From Bisbaumannia pacifica (GTDB taxonomy: Bacteria; Pseudomonadota; Gammaproteobacteria; Pseudomonadales; Halomonadaceae), in contig NZ_BJUK01000002.1 in assembly GCF_007989625.1 (NCBI RefSeq), positions 62,001 to 126,000 of the forward strand: a stretch of 64,000 nucleotides of DNA. Reading direction: 5' to 3'. The notes below the pieces were generated by a model. It saw nothing but the letters and a program-made list of their open reading frames with translations. It did no database searches and was not told the origin of the DNA. Both the position numbers and the translations under genes were made by a program. Below, in pieces: positions 25,930 through 34,956 of the stretch; positions within the stretch are counted from its first letter, which is position 1, and each line of letters starts with the position of its first letter.

Positions 25930-27684
25930 ATGGGCGAACCGAGTCGCGAGGCGCTGCTCGACGAGGAGATGGAGCTGGTCCACCCCAGGACCTTCCTCGG
26001 CAAGTACATCTGGAGCCAGGACGCCAAGGTGATCGCCATCCAGTATGCCCTGACGGCCACCGCCATCGGCCTGGTGGCCCTGGTGCTGTCGATCCTGATT
26101 CGCCTGCAGCTGGGGTTTCCCGGCACCTTCTCGCTGATCGACCCGAGCAGTTACCTGCAGTACGTGACCATGCACGGCATGATCATGGTGGTCTATCTGC
26201 TGACCGCCTTCCTCCTGGGAGCGTTCGGCAACTATTTGATTCCCTTGATGATCGGCGCCCGGGACATGGCCTTTCCCTTCCTCAATATGCTCAGCTACTG
26301 GTTCTACCTGGCCTCGGTGCTGATCCTGGTGGCCGGCTTCTTCGTGCCCGGTGGCCCCACCGGCGGGGGCTGGACCCTCTACCCGCCCCAGGTGATCAGC
26401 GCCGGCACTCCGGGGGCGGAAGGCGGCATCGTGCTGATGCTGGTCTCGCTGATCGTGTTTATCGCCGGCTTCACCATGGGCGGGCTCAACTACGTGGTCA
26501 CGGTCCTCCAGGCACGCACCCGGGGCATGACCCTGATGCGCCTGCCGCTGACCGTCTGGGGTATCTTCATGGCCACGGTGCTGGCGCTGCTGGCCTTTCC
26601 CGCCCTGCTGGTGGCGGTCCTGATGCTGCTCAGCGACCTGCTGCTGGGGTCCAGCTTCTTTATGCCGGCGATGCTCAACCTGGGCGAACCTTCCTCCCAC
26701 GAAGGCGGGAGCCCGCTGCTCTACCAGCACCTGTTCTGGTTCTTCGGGCACCCGGAGGTCTATATCGTCGCGTTGCCCGCCTTCGGCATCGTCTCGGATA
26801 TTCTCGCCTGCCACGCCCGCAAGAACATCTTCGGTTACCGCATGATGGTCTGGGCCCTGATCCTGATCGGCGTGCTCAGCTTCGTGGTCTGGGCCCACCA
26901 TATGTTCGTCAGTGGCATGAGCCCCTATTTCGGCTTCCTCTTCGCCACCACTACCCTGATTATCGCCGTGCCCACGGCGATCAAGGTCTACAACTGGGTG
27001 CTGACCCTGTGGCGGGGCAATATCCGCCTCACGGTGCCCATGCTCTTCGCCATCGGCTTCCTCTTCACCTTCGTCAACGGCGGCCTGAGCGGCCTCTTCC
27101 TGGGCAATGTCACCGTGGACGTACCGCTTTCGGACACCTACTTCGTGGTGGGCCACTTCCATATGGTGATGGCCGTGGCGCCGGTGCTGGTGATCTTCGC
27201 CGGCCTCTATCACTGGTACCCCAAGGTGACCGGTCGGATGTTTCACCAGGGGCTGGCCAAGTGGCACTTCTGGCTTACCTTCCTGGGCACCTATGTGGTC
27301 TATTTCCCGATGCACTTCATGGGCTTCGCCGGGGTGCCCCGGCGCTATTATGCCTATGGCGAGAGTAGCTTCATTCCCGACTCGGTGATCACCCTGAACA
27401 TGGTGATCACCCTGGCGGCCCTGGTGGTGGCGGCGGCGCAGCTGCTGTTCCTGATCAATATGGCCTGGAGCCTGCGCCGCGGCGAGCGGGCCGACCCCAA
27501 TCCCTGGGGCGCCACTACCCTGGAGTGGCAGACGCCGCATACGCCGCCGCGGCACGGTAATTTCGGCGAGCGGCTGCCGGTGGTCTACCGCTGGGCCTAC
27601 GACTACAGCGTGCCGGGGGCGCCCCGGGACTTCCTGCCCCAGAATCAGCCGCCCCAGGCTCAGGGCGAGGAGGCGCCGCGATGA
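25930..27684 (+). CDS. Cytochrome c oxidase subunit I (heme-copper oxidase, A family)
   Basis: A 584-residue catalytic subunit with about 12 membrane helices. The heme a/CuB site is complete: HGMIMVVYL (His ligand of low-spin heme), FWFFGHPEVY (CuB His, the cross-linked Tyr and the channel Glu), AHHMF (two CuB His) and VVGHFHMVM (heme ligands). The K-channel Lys is in AIKVYNW. This gives an A1-type proton-pumping oxidase. It starts three bases after the subunit II stop and overlaps the next gene by four. It is only moderately like the second subunit I at 37691, so the two are old paralogs rather than a recent duplication. Confidence 0.93.
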   Translation: MGEPSREALLDEEMELVHPRTFLGKYIWSQDAKVIAIQYALTATAIGLVALVLSILIRLQLGFPGTFSLIDPSSYLQYVTMHGMIMVVYLLTAFLLGAFGNYLIPLMIGARDMAFPFLNMLSYWFYLASVLILVAGFFVPGGPTGGGWTLYPPQVISAGTPGAEGGIVLMLVSLIVFIAGFTMGGLNYVVTVLQARTRGMTLMRLPLTVWGIFMATVLALLAFPALLVAVLMLLSDLLLGSSFFMPAMLNLGEPSSHEGGSPLLYQHLFWFFGHPEVYIVALPAFGIVSDILACHARKNIFGYRMMVWALILIGVLSFVVWAHHMFVSGMSPYFGFLFATTTLIIAVPTAIKVYNWVLTLWRGNIRLTVPMLFAIGFLFTFVNGGLSGLFLGNVTVDVPLSDTYFVVGHFHMVMAVAPVLVIFAGLYHWYPKVTGRMFHQGLAKWHFWLTFLGTYVVYFPMHFMGFAGVPRRYYAYGESSFIPDSVITLNMVITLAALVVAAAQLLFLINMAWSLRRGERADPNPWGATTLEWQTPHTPPRHGNFGERLPVVYRWAYDYSVPGAPRDFLPQNQPPQAQGEEAPR

Positions 27685-28340
27685 TTCCCTCCCTGGCCCT
27701 GATCAGCCTGATGATGCTGCTGCTCGGCGCCTGGCTGTTTCGCCACACCTGGGGGGCTCGCCCCTGGGAGGTCCAGGCGACCGGCCAGCTCCCATCTCGC
27801 CAGGCCCCGCCGGAGGCGACCCCGGCGCGGGTCGGCCTGGGCGTGATCCTGGCGATGGTCACGTCGCTGTTTGCGCTGACGGTCAGCGCCTACCTGATGC
27901 GCCTGGGGATGGCCGGCGAGACCCCGTCGCTGCGCCTGCCCGGCGTGCTGTGGGCCAACACCCTGCTGCTGATGACCGCAAGCGTAGCGTGGCAATGCGC
28001 CTGGGGGGCGGCGCGGTGCGGCCAACCCGGGCGGCTGCGCCGTTCGCTCGCCTGGGCCGGGGGCTTGAGCCTGACCTTCCTGGCGGGGCAGGGGCTGGCC
28101 TGGTGGCAGCTGACCGCCGGGGGCATCACCCTCCAGGCAAGCCCCGTGGGTGCCTATTTCTATCTGCTAACCCTGCTGCATGCCCTGCACCTGCTGGGGG
28201 GGCTGGTGGCCTGGTGGCGTGCCTGGCGGCGCCTGGGGCGGGGGGGCGATATCGCCTCCGGCGTCGAACTGGCCGCCCTCTACTGGCACTTCCTGCTGCT
28301 GGTGTGGGGCGTGCTCTTCATGCTGCTGCTGATGACCTGA
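27681..28340 (+). CDS. Heme-copper oxidase subunit III-like membrane protein (first of two)
   Basis: 219 residues with about five hydrophobic helices. The C-terminal half carries the subunit III pattern: GAYFYLLTLLHALHLLGGL resembles the usual GxxFYxxTGxHxxHVxxG, followed by ELAALYWHFLLLVWGVLF matching the YWHFVDxVW block. The N-terminal half is divergent and proline-rich near residue 35, with the usual WP(W) start of subunit III lost. Its ATG overlaps the subunit I stop (ATGA). The arrangement is like CoxO of the CoxMNOP type. Whether it and the following paralog both join the enzyme is unknown. Confidence 0.78.
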   Translation: MIPSLALISLMMLLLGAWLFRHTWGARPWEVQATGQLPSRQAPPEATPARVGLGVILAMVTSLFALTVSAYLMRLGMAGETPSLRLPGVLWANTLLLMTASVAWQCAWGAARCGQPGRLRRSLAWAGGLSLTFLAGQGLAWWQLTAGGITLQASPVGAYFYLLTLLHALHLLGGLVAWWRAWRRLGRGGDIASGVELAALYWHFLLLVWGVLFMLLLMT

Positions 28341-28350
28341 GGAGGCGATC

Positions 28351-29058
28351 ATGAGCGATTCGCAGGGTTCCCCATCGCGCCTCGCCGGGGTCGGACGAGA
28401 CCTGGTCGCCGACTGGGCGGCGGATCGTCGGGTCTTCGCCATGCCCTGGGACAAGGCGATGATCTGGCTGTTTATCCTCAGCGATGTGTTTATCTTCGCC
28501 TGCTTCCTGGTGGGTTATATGGCGCTGCGCATCGCCGCCACCGAGCCCTGGCCCGATGCCGGCGAGGTGTTCGCCCTGCACCTGGGGGGCGAGGCGGTCC
28601 CGCTGCTGCTGATCGCCATCATGACCTTCGTGCTGATCAGTAGCAGCGGCACCATGGCTCTGGCCGTCAAGTCCGCCCATGCCGGGCGGCGTGGTGCGAC
28701 GGCCCTGTTGCTGGGAGTGACGGCGCTGCTGGGCTTGACCTTCGTAGGCATGCAGGCCTTCGAGTGGACCAAGCTGATCGAGGAGGGCGTCCGGCCCTGG
28801 GGCAATCCCTGGGGGGCGGCGCAATTCGGCGCCAGCTTCTTTTTGATCACCGGCTTCCACGGCACCCATGTCAGCATCGGCGTCCTCTTCCTGGTGATCA
28901 TGACGATCAAGGCCTGGCGGGGCTCCCTGGGCGAGCGGCGCCCGGGCTTCATGACCCGGCGGCGAGGACGCTATGCCATGGTGGAGTCCCTGGGGCTCTA
29001 CTGGCACTTCGTCGATCTGGTGTGGGTCTTTATCTTCGCGTTCTTCTACCTCTGGTAG
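28351..29058 (+). CDS. Cytochrome c oxidase subunit III (second of two)
   Basis: 235 residues with about five membrane helices. It is a clearer subunit III: the first helix has WLFILSDVFIFACFLVGY, then FLITGFHGTHVSIGVLFLV and ESLGLYWHFVDLVWVFIF, the conserved Glu and His of helices III and VII. An extended MSDSQGSPS cytosolic start precedes it. GAGGAGGCGATC lies before the ATG. It follows the first III-like gene by 10 bases. Family role: supports proton uptake and stability of subunit I. Confidence 0.9.
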   Translation: MSDSQGSPSRLAGVGRDLVADWAADRRVFAMPWDKAMIWLFILSDVFIFACFLVGYMALRIAATEPWPDAGEVFALHLGGEAVPLLLIAIMTFVLISSSGTMALAVKSAHAGRRGATALLLGVTALLGLTFVGMQAFEWTKLIEEGVRPWGNPWGAAQFGASFFLITGFHGTHVSIGVLFLVIMTIKAWRGSLGERRPGFMTRRRGRYAMVESLGLYWHFVDLVWVFIFAFFYLW

Positions 29059-29070
29059 CGGGAGGTCGTC

Positions 29071-29382
29071 ATGTCGGAGTCCGCTCATCCACCGCTGCGC
29101 GCCTACCTCTGGGTATGGCTGGCGCTCTTCGTGCTCAGCGTCTTCTCCTATGCGGTCGACTATGTCGGCCTGGAGGGGTACCTCAAGTGGCTGCTGATCA
29201 CCGCCTTTATGCTGCTCAAGGCGGGGCTGATCATGGCGGTCTTTATGCATCTGGCCTGGGAACGGCTGGCGATCGTGGTCACGGTGCTGCTGCCGCCCGG
29301 GGTGTTGCTCTTCCTGGCCGCCCTGATGGCCCTGGAGTCCCACTACACCCTGCTTAGCCGGCTGAGCGTCTTCTTCTCCTGA
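29071..29382 (+). CDS. Cytochrome c oxidase subunit IV-family protein
   Basis: A 103-residue protein with three predicted helices (about residues 9-28, 36-57 and 62-86), matching the small prokaryotic COX4-type subunits; [15 protein letters not shown] corresponds to the conserved FMHL core. It is 12 bases after subunit III and preceded by GGGAGG. Last gene of the operon; no clear Rho-independent terminator follows within the next 100 bases. Confidence 0.85.
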   Translation: MSESAHPPLRAYLWVWLALFVLSVFSYAVDYVGLEGYLKWLLITAFMLLKAGLIMAVFMHLAWERLAIVVTVLLPPGVLLFLAALMALESHYTLLSRLSVFFS

Positions 29383-29488
29383 GCAGGGCGGTGCGCCTTC
29401 GGCCGATAGGCTCGGTGATTTCGACCACGCCAAGCCGGCGCTCCGGGGCCTCGGAGCCAAGCATTTGAAAAAAATCGCAAATTAGGGG

Positions 29489-29516
29489 TTTTCATTTGCC
29501 GAAATCTTGGTAATAT
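29489..29516 (+). promoter_or_regulatory. Promoter of tRNA-Pro
   Basis: TTTTCA (29489-29494) and TAATAT (29511-29516) are separated by 16 bases, in an AT-rich stretch unlike the surrounding sequence. The predicted start is about 35 bases before the mature tRNA. Confidence 0.6.
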
Positions 29517-29556
29517 ACGCCTCGTTCTCGGGGCACACGAAGCGCCGGAAACGAGT

Positions 29557-29633
29557 CGGAGCGTGGCGCAGCTTGGTAGCGCGCTGCAATGGGGTTGCAG
29601 AGGTCGCAGGTTCGAATCCTGTCGCTCCGACCA
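29557..29633 (+). tRNA. tRNA-Pro (GGG)
   Basis: A 77-base cloverleaf: acceptor CGGAGCG pairs with CGCTCCG, followed by ACCA encoded in the DNA. The D-arm is GCGCAGCTTGGTAGCGC, the anticodon stem CTGCA/TGCAG with loop ATGGGGT, and the T-arm GCAGG-TTCGAAT-CCTGT. The anticodon at 29591-29593 is GGG, reading CCC and CCU. Single gene with its own promoter and terminator. Confidence 0.96.
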
Positions 29634-29647
29634 TGAACATCAAGAGA

Positions 29648-29684
29648 AACGCCCACCGTCCTCCCGAGGCCGGTGGGCGTTTTT
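29648..29684 (+). terminator. Rho-independent terminator of tRNA-Pro
   Basis: The stem AACGCCCACCG (29648-29658) pairs with CGGTGGGCGTT (29671-29681) and is followed by TTT within TTTTT. It is 15 bases after the tRNA CCA end. Confidence 0.88.
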
Positions 29685-29784
29685 CGTCGTGGGGCCTTGT
29701 CGCAGGATTTCGGGGCGTGGGGTAAAGCCCGGTCGTCTGTCGCCGATATATCGCTAATCAAGCATAGCGTACTGAGGCAATGGC

Positions 29785-32760
29785 ATGGAGTCATCCCCCC
29801 CACCCGATAACGCGTCGGCGCGCCTCGCGGCACCGGAGGCGCTCGCCGTGCCGGAGCCTTCGGCGGATCCTGCCCTGGAGCGATTGGCGACCCTGGCTCG
29901 GGACCTGTTCGAGGTGCCGACCGCCCTGGTCACCCTCCTGGAGCGCCGCCGGCTGCGTTGTATTGCCGGCCAGGGCTGGACGCGGCGCGACCTGCCCCCA
30001 GAGGGAACCTTCTGTAGCCATGCCATTGCCGGCGGCGACACCCTGGTGGTCGAGGATGCCCTGGCGGACCCGCGCTTCGTCGGGGCACTGCGGGTCGACG
30101 GCATCCCGGACATTCGTTTCTATGCCGGAGTGCCGCTGCGACCCGATGGGGAGGCGGTAGGGACCCTGTGCCTCCTCGATAGTCGGCCGCGGAGCCTGTC
30201 GCCTCGGGAGCGCCAGCTGCTCGAGCAACTGGCGGCCCAGGCCGAGGTACTCCTGACGCAGCACGCCCTTCGCCAGCGCCAGCGCCGTCAGCAGGAGGAG
30301 CTCGAGCTCAGCACGCAGCGCATGGCCGCCGTGCTGGAGGAGTCCGCCGCGGGCATTATCCGCATCGATCGCCGCGGCACCATGCGCGATATCAACCCCT
30401 TCGCCCTGCGGCTGCTCGGCTACCCGCGCCATGAGCTGGTGGGGGAGAACATCAAGGCCCTAATGCATGATGGCGAGGCGAGTCGCCACGATGGCTACCT
30501 GAGCCGCTACCTGGCGGGAGAGGCGCCGCGGATCATCGGTCAGGGCCGCGAAGTGGTGGCCCGCCACCGCGACGGCCGGCGGGTGCCGGTGCACTTGGCG
30601 GTCAGCGCCATTCGTGGCGGCGACGGCGAAGTGGACGAGTTTATCGGCATCCTGACCGACCTCAGCGAGATCCATGAGGCGCGGCGTGCCGCCCAGCGTG
30701 AACGGCGGCTGTTGGGGGCGATCATCGATGGCAGCCGCGAGCCCATCTATGCGCGCAGCAGCGGGGGGCGTTACCTGGCGGCGAACCGCGCCTGCCGCGA
30801 GCTGCTCGGCCTGGGCGCCCTGGAAGGGGAGCCTCCGCCGCTCTCCGTCTTGCTCTCCCACGCCCTGGCGGCACAGATCGAGTCCGCCGAGCGCGAGGTG
30901 GTGAGCCTGGGCTCCCCCCGGCAACTGGTGCTGGGCGAGGTGAAGGGCCGCCATCTGGAGCTAAGCCTGTCGCCCCTGGGCAATCGTGAGGAGGGCGTGC
31001 GTGGAGTAGTGGGCGTGGTGCATGACACCACCGAGGCGCGCCGCCAGTCGAACCTGCTGCGGGTGTTGCACCAGGGGATCACCGACTACCAGGCGTTGAT
31101 GTCCGGCCACCGGCTCTGGGAGTTCTTGATGGAGGCCCTGCGCGAGCTCACCGACAGCGACTATGCGCTGATCGGCGAGGTGGTCGAGGCCGAGGGGGCG
31201 CCGGCCCTGAAGCTCCACGCCATCACCGACCTCTCCTGGAGCGAGGAGTCCCGGCGGCTGATGGAGCGGTTGCGCAGCGGTGACATGATGCTCACCAACC
31301 CGGACAGCCTGCTGGGGCGGGTCTTTGCTCACGGGGAGGTGATCATGACCGAGGACCTGGCCAGCCACCCCGGGCGGGGTGGCTTTCCGCCGGGCCACCC
31401 CAGTCTGCGCAACTACCTCGGCGTGCCGATCCATGATGGCCAGTCCGTGATCGGCATGTTTGCCATCGCTAATGGGCGGCGTCGCTATGATCAGGCGCTA
31501 CTGGAGTGGCTCAAGCCCTTTACTTCCACCTGTGCCCTGCTGATCAATCTGCACCGTGGCCTGGCGGAGCGGGAGCGGGCCACCGAGGCCCTGGCACAGG
31601 CACGCGACCAGGCCGAGCGCGCCAGTCGGGCCAAGAGCGAGTTCCTCTCCTCGATGAGCCATGAGCTGCGCACCCCGCTCAACGCGGTGCTCGGCTATGC
31701 GCAGCTGCTGGCCAACAGTCGGCAGCAGCCGCTCAACGAGCGCCAGGCCCGGCAGGTGGCGCAGATCGAGCGCAGCGGCCAGCACCTGCTGGCGCTGATC
31801 AACGACGTGCTCGACCTGGCCCGCATCGAGGCCGGCAAGCTATCGCTCTCCCTGGAGCGGGTGCGCCTCGACGAGCTGGTCGGCGATGCCTTGATGAGCG
31901 TCCAGACCAGTGCCGCCGACGCCGGGGTGACGCTGAGTGCCCCGGAGATTAGCGCCCTGACGGAGGTGCGGGCGGATTACACTCGCCTGAAGCAGGTGCT
32001 GCTCAATCTGCTCTCCAACGCCATCAAGTACAACCGCCGCGGCGGGCGGGTCGAGGTGTCGGTGAGCGGTGAATCGGCGCGGGTGTGGGTGAGCGTGCGC
32101 GACACCGGCCTGGGCATCGCCCAGGAGCACCAAAGCGCCCTGTTCGAGCCCTTCCAGCGCCTGGGCGCCGAGCATGGGGCCATCGAAGGCACGGGAATCG
32201 GGCTGTCGATCACCCGCCAGCTGGTGGAGGCGATGAGCGGCGAGATCTGGGTCGAGAGTCGCCTGGGGGAGGGGAGCGTCTTCCATGTCGCCCTGCCCCT
32301 GGCAGATGCCGGCCCGGCGCCGGAGGCCGCCGCCAGCGAGGCCGCCCCCAGCGGCGGGCAGGGGCCGATGGCATCCTGCCGGGTGCTCTACGTGGAAGAC
32401 AATCCGGCGAATCGCCAACTGATGCATGAGGTCTTCGCCGAGCTGGAGGGCGCGGAGCTGATCACCGTCGGCTGTGCGGAGGAGGCGCTGGAACGCCTCG
32501 GGCGGGAGCTTCCCGATCTCTTGCTGCTGGATATCCATCTGCCGGGTATGGATGGCCATGCCCTGCTCGCGCGGCTGCGCCGCGAGCCGCAGTGGTCGAG
32601 CCTGCCGGTGCTGGCGGTGACCGCCAGCGCCATGCCCAGCGATATTCGCCGTGGGCGGCTGGCGGGTTTCGACGGTTATTTGACCAAACCCCTGGACCTG
32701 GAGCGCCTGAGGCGGGTCCTGAACGAGCACCTACCCATCGAGGGAGAGCCCCATGCCTGA
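29785..32760 (+). CDS. Hybrid sensor histidine kinase (GAF-PAS-PAS-GAF-HisKA-HATPase-REC)
   Basis: A 991-residue cytoplasmic sensor with no membrane helix. Domains in order: GAF (about 25-165), PAS (about 180-300, with GIIRIDRRGTMRDINPFA), PAS (about 305-410), a second GAF (about 430-590), HisKA with SMSHELRTPLNAVLGY (phospho-His about 625), HATPase with LLNLLSNAIKYNRRGG, DTGLGIA and GTGIGLSI, then a receiver (about 865-980) with phospho-Asp in LLLLDIHLPGMDG (about 915) and YLTKPLD. All catalytic residues appear intact. Its stop overlaps the next gene by 8 bases. GAF-PAS stacks sense small ligands or redox; the signal is not evident. Confidence 0.9.
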   Translation: MESSPPPDNASARLAAPEALAVPEPSADPALERLATLARDLFEVPTALVTLLERRRLRCIAGQGWTRRDLPPEGTFCSHAIAGGDTLVVEDALADPRFVGALRVDGIPDIRFYAGVPLRPDGEAVGTLCLLDSRPRSLSPRERQLLEQLAAQAEVLLTQHALRQRQRRQQEELELSTQRMAAVLEESAAGIIRIDRRGTMRDINPFALRLLGYPRHELVGENIKALMHDGEASRHDGYLSRYLAGEAPRIIGQGREVVARHRDGRRVPVHLAVSAIRGGDGEVDEFIGILTDLSEIHEARRAAQRERRLLGAIIDGSREPIYARSSGGRYLAANRACRELLGLGALEGEPPPLSVLLSHALAAQIESAEREVVSLGSPRQLVLGEVKGRHLELSLSPLGNREEGVRGVVGVVHDTTEARRQSNLLRVLHQGITDYQALMSGHRLWEFLMEALRELTDSDYALIGEVVEAEGAPALKLHAITDLSWSEESRRLMERLRSGDMMLTNPDSLLGRVFAHGEVIMTEDLASHPGRGGFPPGHPSLRNYLGVPIHDGQSVIGMFAIANGRRRYDQALLEWLKPFTSTCALLINLHRGLAERERATEALAQARDQAERASRAKSEFLSSMSHELRTPLNAVLGYAQLLANSRQQPLNERQARQVAQIERSGQHLLALINDVLDLARIEAGKLSLSLERVRLDELVGDALMSVQTSAADAGVTLSAPEISALTEVRADYTRLKQVLLNLLSNAIKYNRRGGRVEVSVSGESARVWVSVRDTGLGIAQEHQSALFEPFQRLGAEHGAIEGTGIGLSITRQLVEAMSGEIWVESRLGEGSVFHVALPLADAGPAPEAAASEAAPSGGQGPMASCRVLYVEDNPANRQLMHEVFAELEGAELITVGCAEEALERLGRELPDLLLLDIHLPGMDGHALLARLRREPQWSSLPVLAVTASAMPSDIRRGRLAGFDGYLTKPLDLERLRRVLNEHLPIEGEPHA

Positions 32761-34519
32761 ACGTCTGACCGAGGCACTGCGGCGACTGCCGATCCTGGTG
32801 GTGGACGACAATCCCATCAATGTGGAGCTGTTGACCGATCTGCTCGAGGATCAAGGCTTCACGCAGGTGGAAGGCTTGCTGGAGTCCCGCGAGGTGGTGG
32901 CGCGCTGCCGGCAGTCGATGCCGGCGCTGATCCTGTTGGATATCCGCATGCCGCACCTGGATGGTCACGGCGTCATGCGGGCCCTGGAATCGGCCTTCGG
33001 CAGCCGTGGCCCGGCGGTGATCGTGTTGACCGCCCAGGTGGATGAGGCCACCCGCAGCCAGGCCCTGAGCCTGGGCGCCCGAGACGTGGTCACCAAGCCC
33101 TTCGACCATGGCGAGGTGCTGCAACGGGTTCGCAACGCGCTGGAGGTCGAGCTGCGCTACGCCCGGCGTCATCAGGAGGCGGTGGCGCTGGAGCGCTTGG
33201 TCGCCGAGCGTACCCGGGAGCTGGAACTGCTCTCGAATACCGACCCGGTGACCGGCCTGCCCAACCGGCGTGCCCTGATGGAGGCGCTCGATGGCATCAT
33301 GGCCGGGGAGCGGGGAGCCGCGGTGCTCTATATCGTCCTCGATGCACTGCATGACATCGCCCGCCTGCATGGTCATGACGTGGCCGAGCGATTGGTGGCC
33401 CAGCTCGGCCGGGGGCTCGCGCAGTGGCTCCCCGAGGGGGCCCGGCAGGGGCTATGGGGCGGCGCGGAACTGCTGGTGGTCCTCCCGGACCCCGGCTATG
33501 TGGCACTGCTCGAGCTGGCGGGAACCCTGCAGCACTGGCTGGCCGACGAGCATGCCTTCGATGGCATGTCCCTGACCATGGCATCCCGGGTCGGCGGGGC
33601 CGCCGGGCGGGGAGTGGCGGCGCAGCGGCTGGTTCAGATGGCGGCGCTGGCGCTCCCGGACCCTGGCGAGGCGCCGGTGCGCTTTCACAGCGATGCCCTG
33701 GAGGCCGCCCAGCGGGACGATCTCGAACTCAATCAGGCGCTGCGTGGCGTGACGCAGCGTGGCGAGCTATTCCTCGCCTACCAGCCCAAGCTGCGGATGC
33801 CGACCGGCGAGGTGATCGGCGCCGAGGCCCTGCTGCGCTGGGAGCACCCCGGTCGCGGCCTGATCTCGCCGGGGCGCTTTATCCCCATGGCCGAGGCCAG
33901 CGGCGAGATCCTGGCCATCGGCGACTGGGTCCTGGAGCACAGCATGCAGGCACTGACGGCATGGCTGGCCGAGGGGCGTGTGCCCGCCGATTTCTCCCTG
34001 GCGGTCAATGTCGCCGCCCGTCAGCTCTGCCGGGAGGGCTTCGCCCAGGACCTCCTGGCGCGCTTGAGGCGCCATGGCCTGCCGGTCGAGGCGTTCTCCA
34101 TCGAGGTCACCGAGTCCGGGCTGATGGCCGACCTGTCCCAGGCGCGAAAACAGCTGGCCGTGCTCGATAGGGAGGGAATCCGGGTCGCCATCGATGACTT
34201 CGGCACCGGCCACTCCTCCCTGGCCTATCTGAAGACCCTGCCCGTCTCGACCCTGAAGATCGATCGCGCCTTCGTCACCGGCATCGCCGAGCACGCGGAC
34301 GATCGTCAACTGGCGGCCACGGTGACGGCCCTGGCCCATGGCATGGGCTGTGATGTGGTGGCCGAGGGGGTCGAGACCCGGGGCCAGGCCGAGTGCCTGA
34401 TCGCCATGGGCTGCGATATCGGCCAGGGATATCTCTATGCGCGCCCGCTGCCGGCCGAGGCCTTCCTGCACTGGTGTGCGGACGCCCGGGCGTCCGCCGA
34501 GACCGTCCCGACCGGCTAG
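32753..34519 (+). CDS. Response regulator REC-(degenerate GGDEF)-EAL, c-di-GMP phosphodiesterase
   Basis: 588 residues. The receiver (about 10-125) has VVDDNP, phospho-Asp in LILLDIRMPHLDG and VTKPFD. A coiled segment leads into a GGDEF-like domain (about 160-320) starting NTDPVTGLPNRRAL; its catalytic loop is WGGAELL instead of GGDEF, so cyclase activity is unlikely. The EAL domain (about 335-575) keeps AEALLRW, EVTESG, DDFGTGHSSL, KIDRAFV and EGVET, so c-di-GMP hydrolysis is expected. The start overlaps the kinase stop by 8 bases, so this is its probable phosphorelay partner. Confidence 0.9.
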   Translation: MPERLTEALRRLPILVVDDNPINVELLTDLLEDQGFTQVEGLLESREVVARCRQSMPALILLDIRMPHLDGHGVMRALESAFGSRGPAVIVLTAQVDEATRSQALSLGARDVVTKPFDHGEVLQRVRNALEVELRYARRHQEAVALERLVAERTRELELLSNTDPVTGLPNRRALMEALDGIMAGERGAAVLYIVLDALHDIARLHGHDVAERLVAQLGRGLAQWLPEGARQGLWGGAELLVVLPDPGYVALLELAGTLQHWLADEHAFDGMSLTMASRVGGAAGRGVAAQRLVQMAALALPDPGEAPVRFHSDALEAAQRDDLELNQALRGVTQRGELFLAYQPKLRMPTGEVIGAEALLRWEHPGRGLISPGRFIPMAEASGEILAIGDWVLEHSMQALTAWLAEGRVPADFSLAVNVAARQLCREGFAQDLLARLRRHGLPVEAFSIEVTESGLMADLSQARKQLAVLDREGIRVAIDDFGTGHSSLAYLKTLPVSTLKIDRAFVTGIAEHADDRQLAATVTALAHGMGCDVVAEGVETRGQAECLIAMGCDIGQGYLYARPLPAEAFLHWCADARASAETVPTG

Positions 34520-34549
34520 GACGGCATCGGCGCGACGCCTGGGCCTCGG

Positions 34550-34555
34550 TATACT
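34550..34555 (+). promoter_or_regulatory. Probable -10 element for lrgAB
   Basis: TATACT lies 45 bases before the lrgA ATG, in the 80-base gap after the EAL gene. No good -35 hexamer was found 16-18 bases upstream. Confidence 0.35.
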
Positions 34556-34599
34556 GTGTCGGCGGCGCCGACGCCGCGGGCGGAGACAAGGGAGGACGG

Positions 34600-34956
34600 A
34601 TGCCGATCGTCGTGGGAATGAGCGTGCTGCTGGGATTCCAGCTGCTGGGCGAACTGCTGGCCCGGGGGCTGACCATGCCGGTGCCCGGGCCGGTCATCGG
34701 CATGGCGCTGCTGCTGGGGGGCTTGCTGGTGCTGGGGCGGGTGCCCGAGGGGCTGCGGTGCACCGGGGAAGGGCTGTTGCGGCATCTGACCCTGCTCTTC
34801 GTGCCGGCGGGGGTCGGCATGATGGTGCACTTCGAGCTGATTCGCGCCGACCTCTGGCCGCTGCTGATCACCCTGGTGGCCTCCACCGCCATCACCCTGG
34901 CGGTGACCGCCAAGGTGATGAGCCGGCTGAGTCGCCGGGAAGGGGAGGGGCGCTGA
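34600..34956 (+). CDS. lrgA: CidA/LrgA-family holin-like membrane protein
   Basis: 118 residues with four membrane helices. The N-terminus SVLLGFQLLGELLARGL is followed by PVPGPVIGMALLL and LLFVPAGVGMMVHF, the conserved PxxPGxVxGM and LFFxPxGVG blocks of the LrgA family. ATG 34600 has GGGAGG upstream. It is paired with lrgB, which starts within its stop codon (TGATG). Family members are described as holin/antiholin-like regulators of cell lysis, and more recently as pyruvate/acetate-linked transporters, so the cellular role here is open. Confidence 0.88.
   Translation: MPIVVGMSVLLGFQLLGELLARGLTMPVPGPVIGMALLLGGLLVLGRVPEGLRCTGEGLLRHLTLLFVPAGVGMMVHFELIRADLWPLLITLVASTAITLAVTAKVMSRLSRREGEGR

Noticed and set aside
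25048-27555. 835-residue minus-strand frame opposite the oxidase subunit II/I genes
   Set aside because: Low-complexity His/Gln/Gly content and full overlap with motif-complete oxidase genes.
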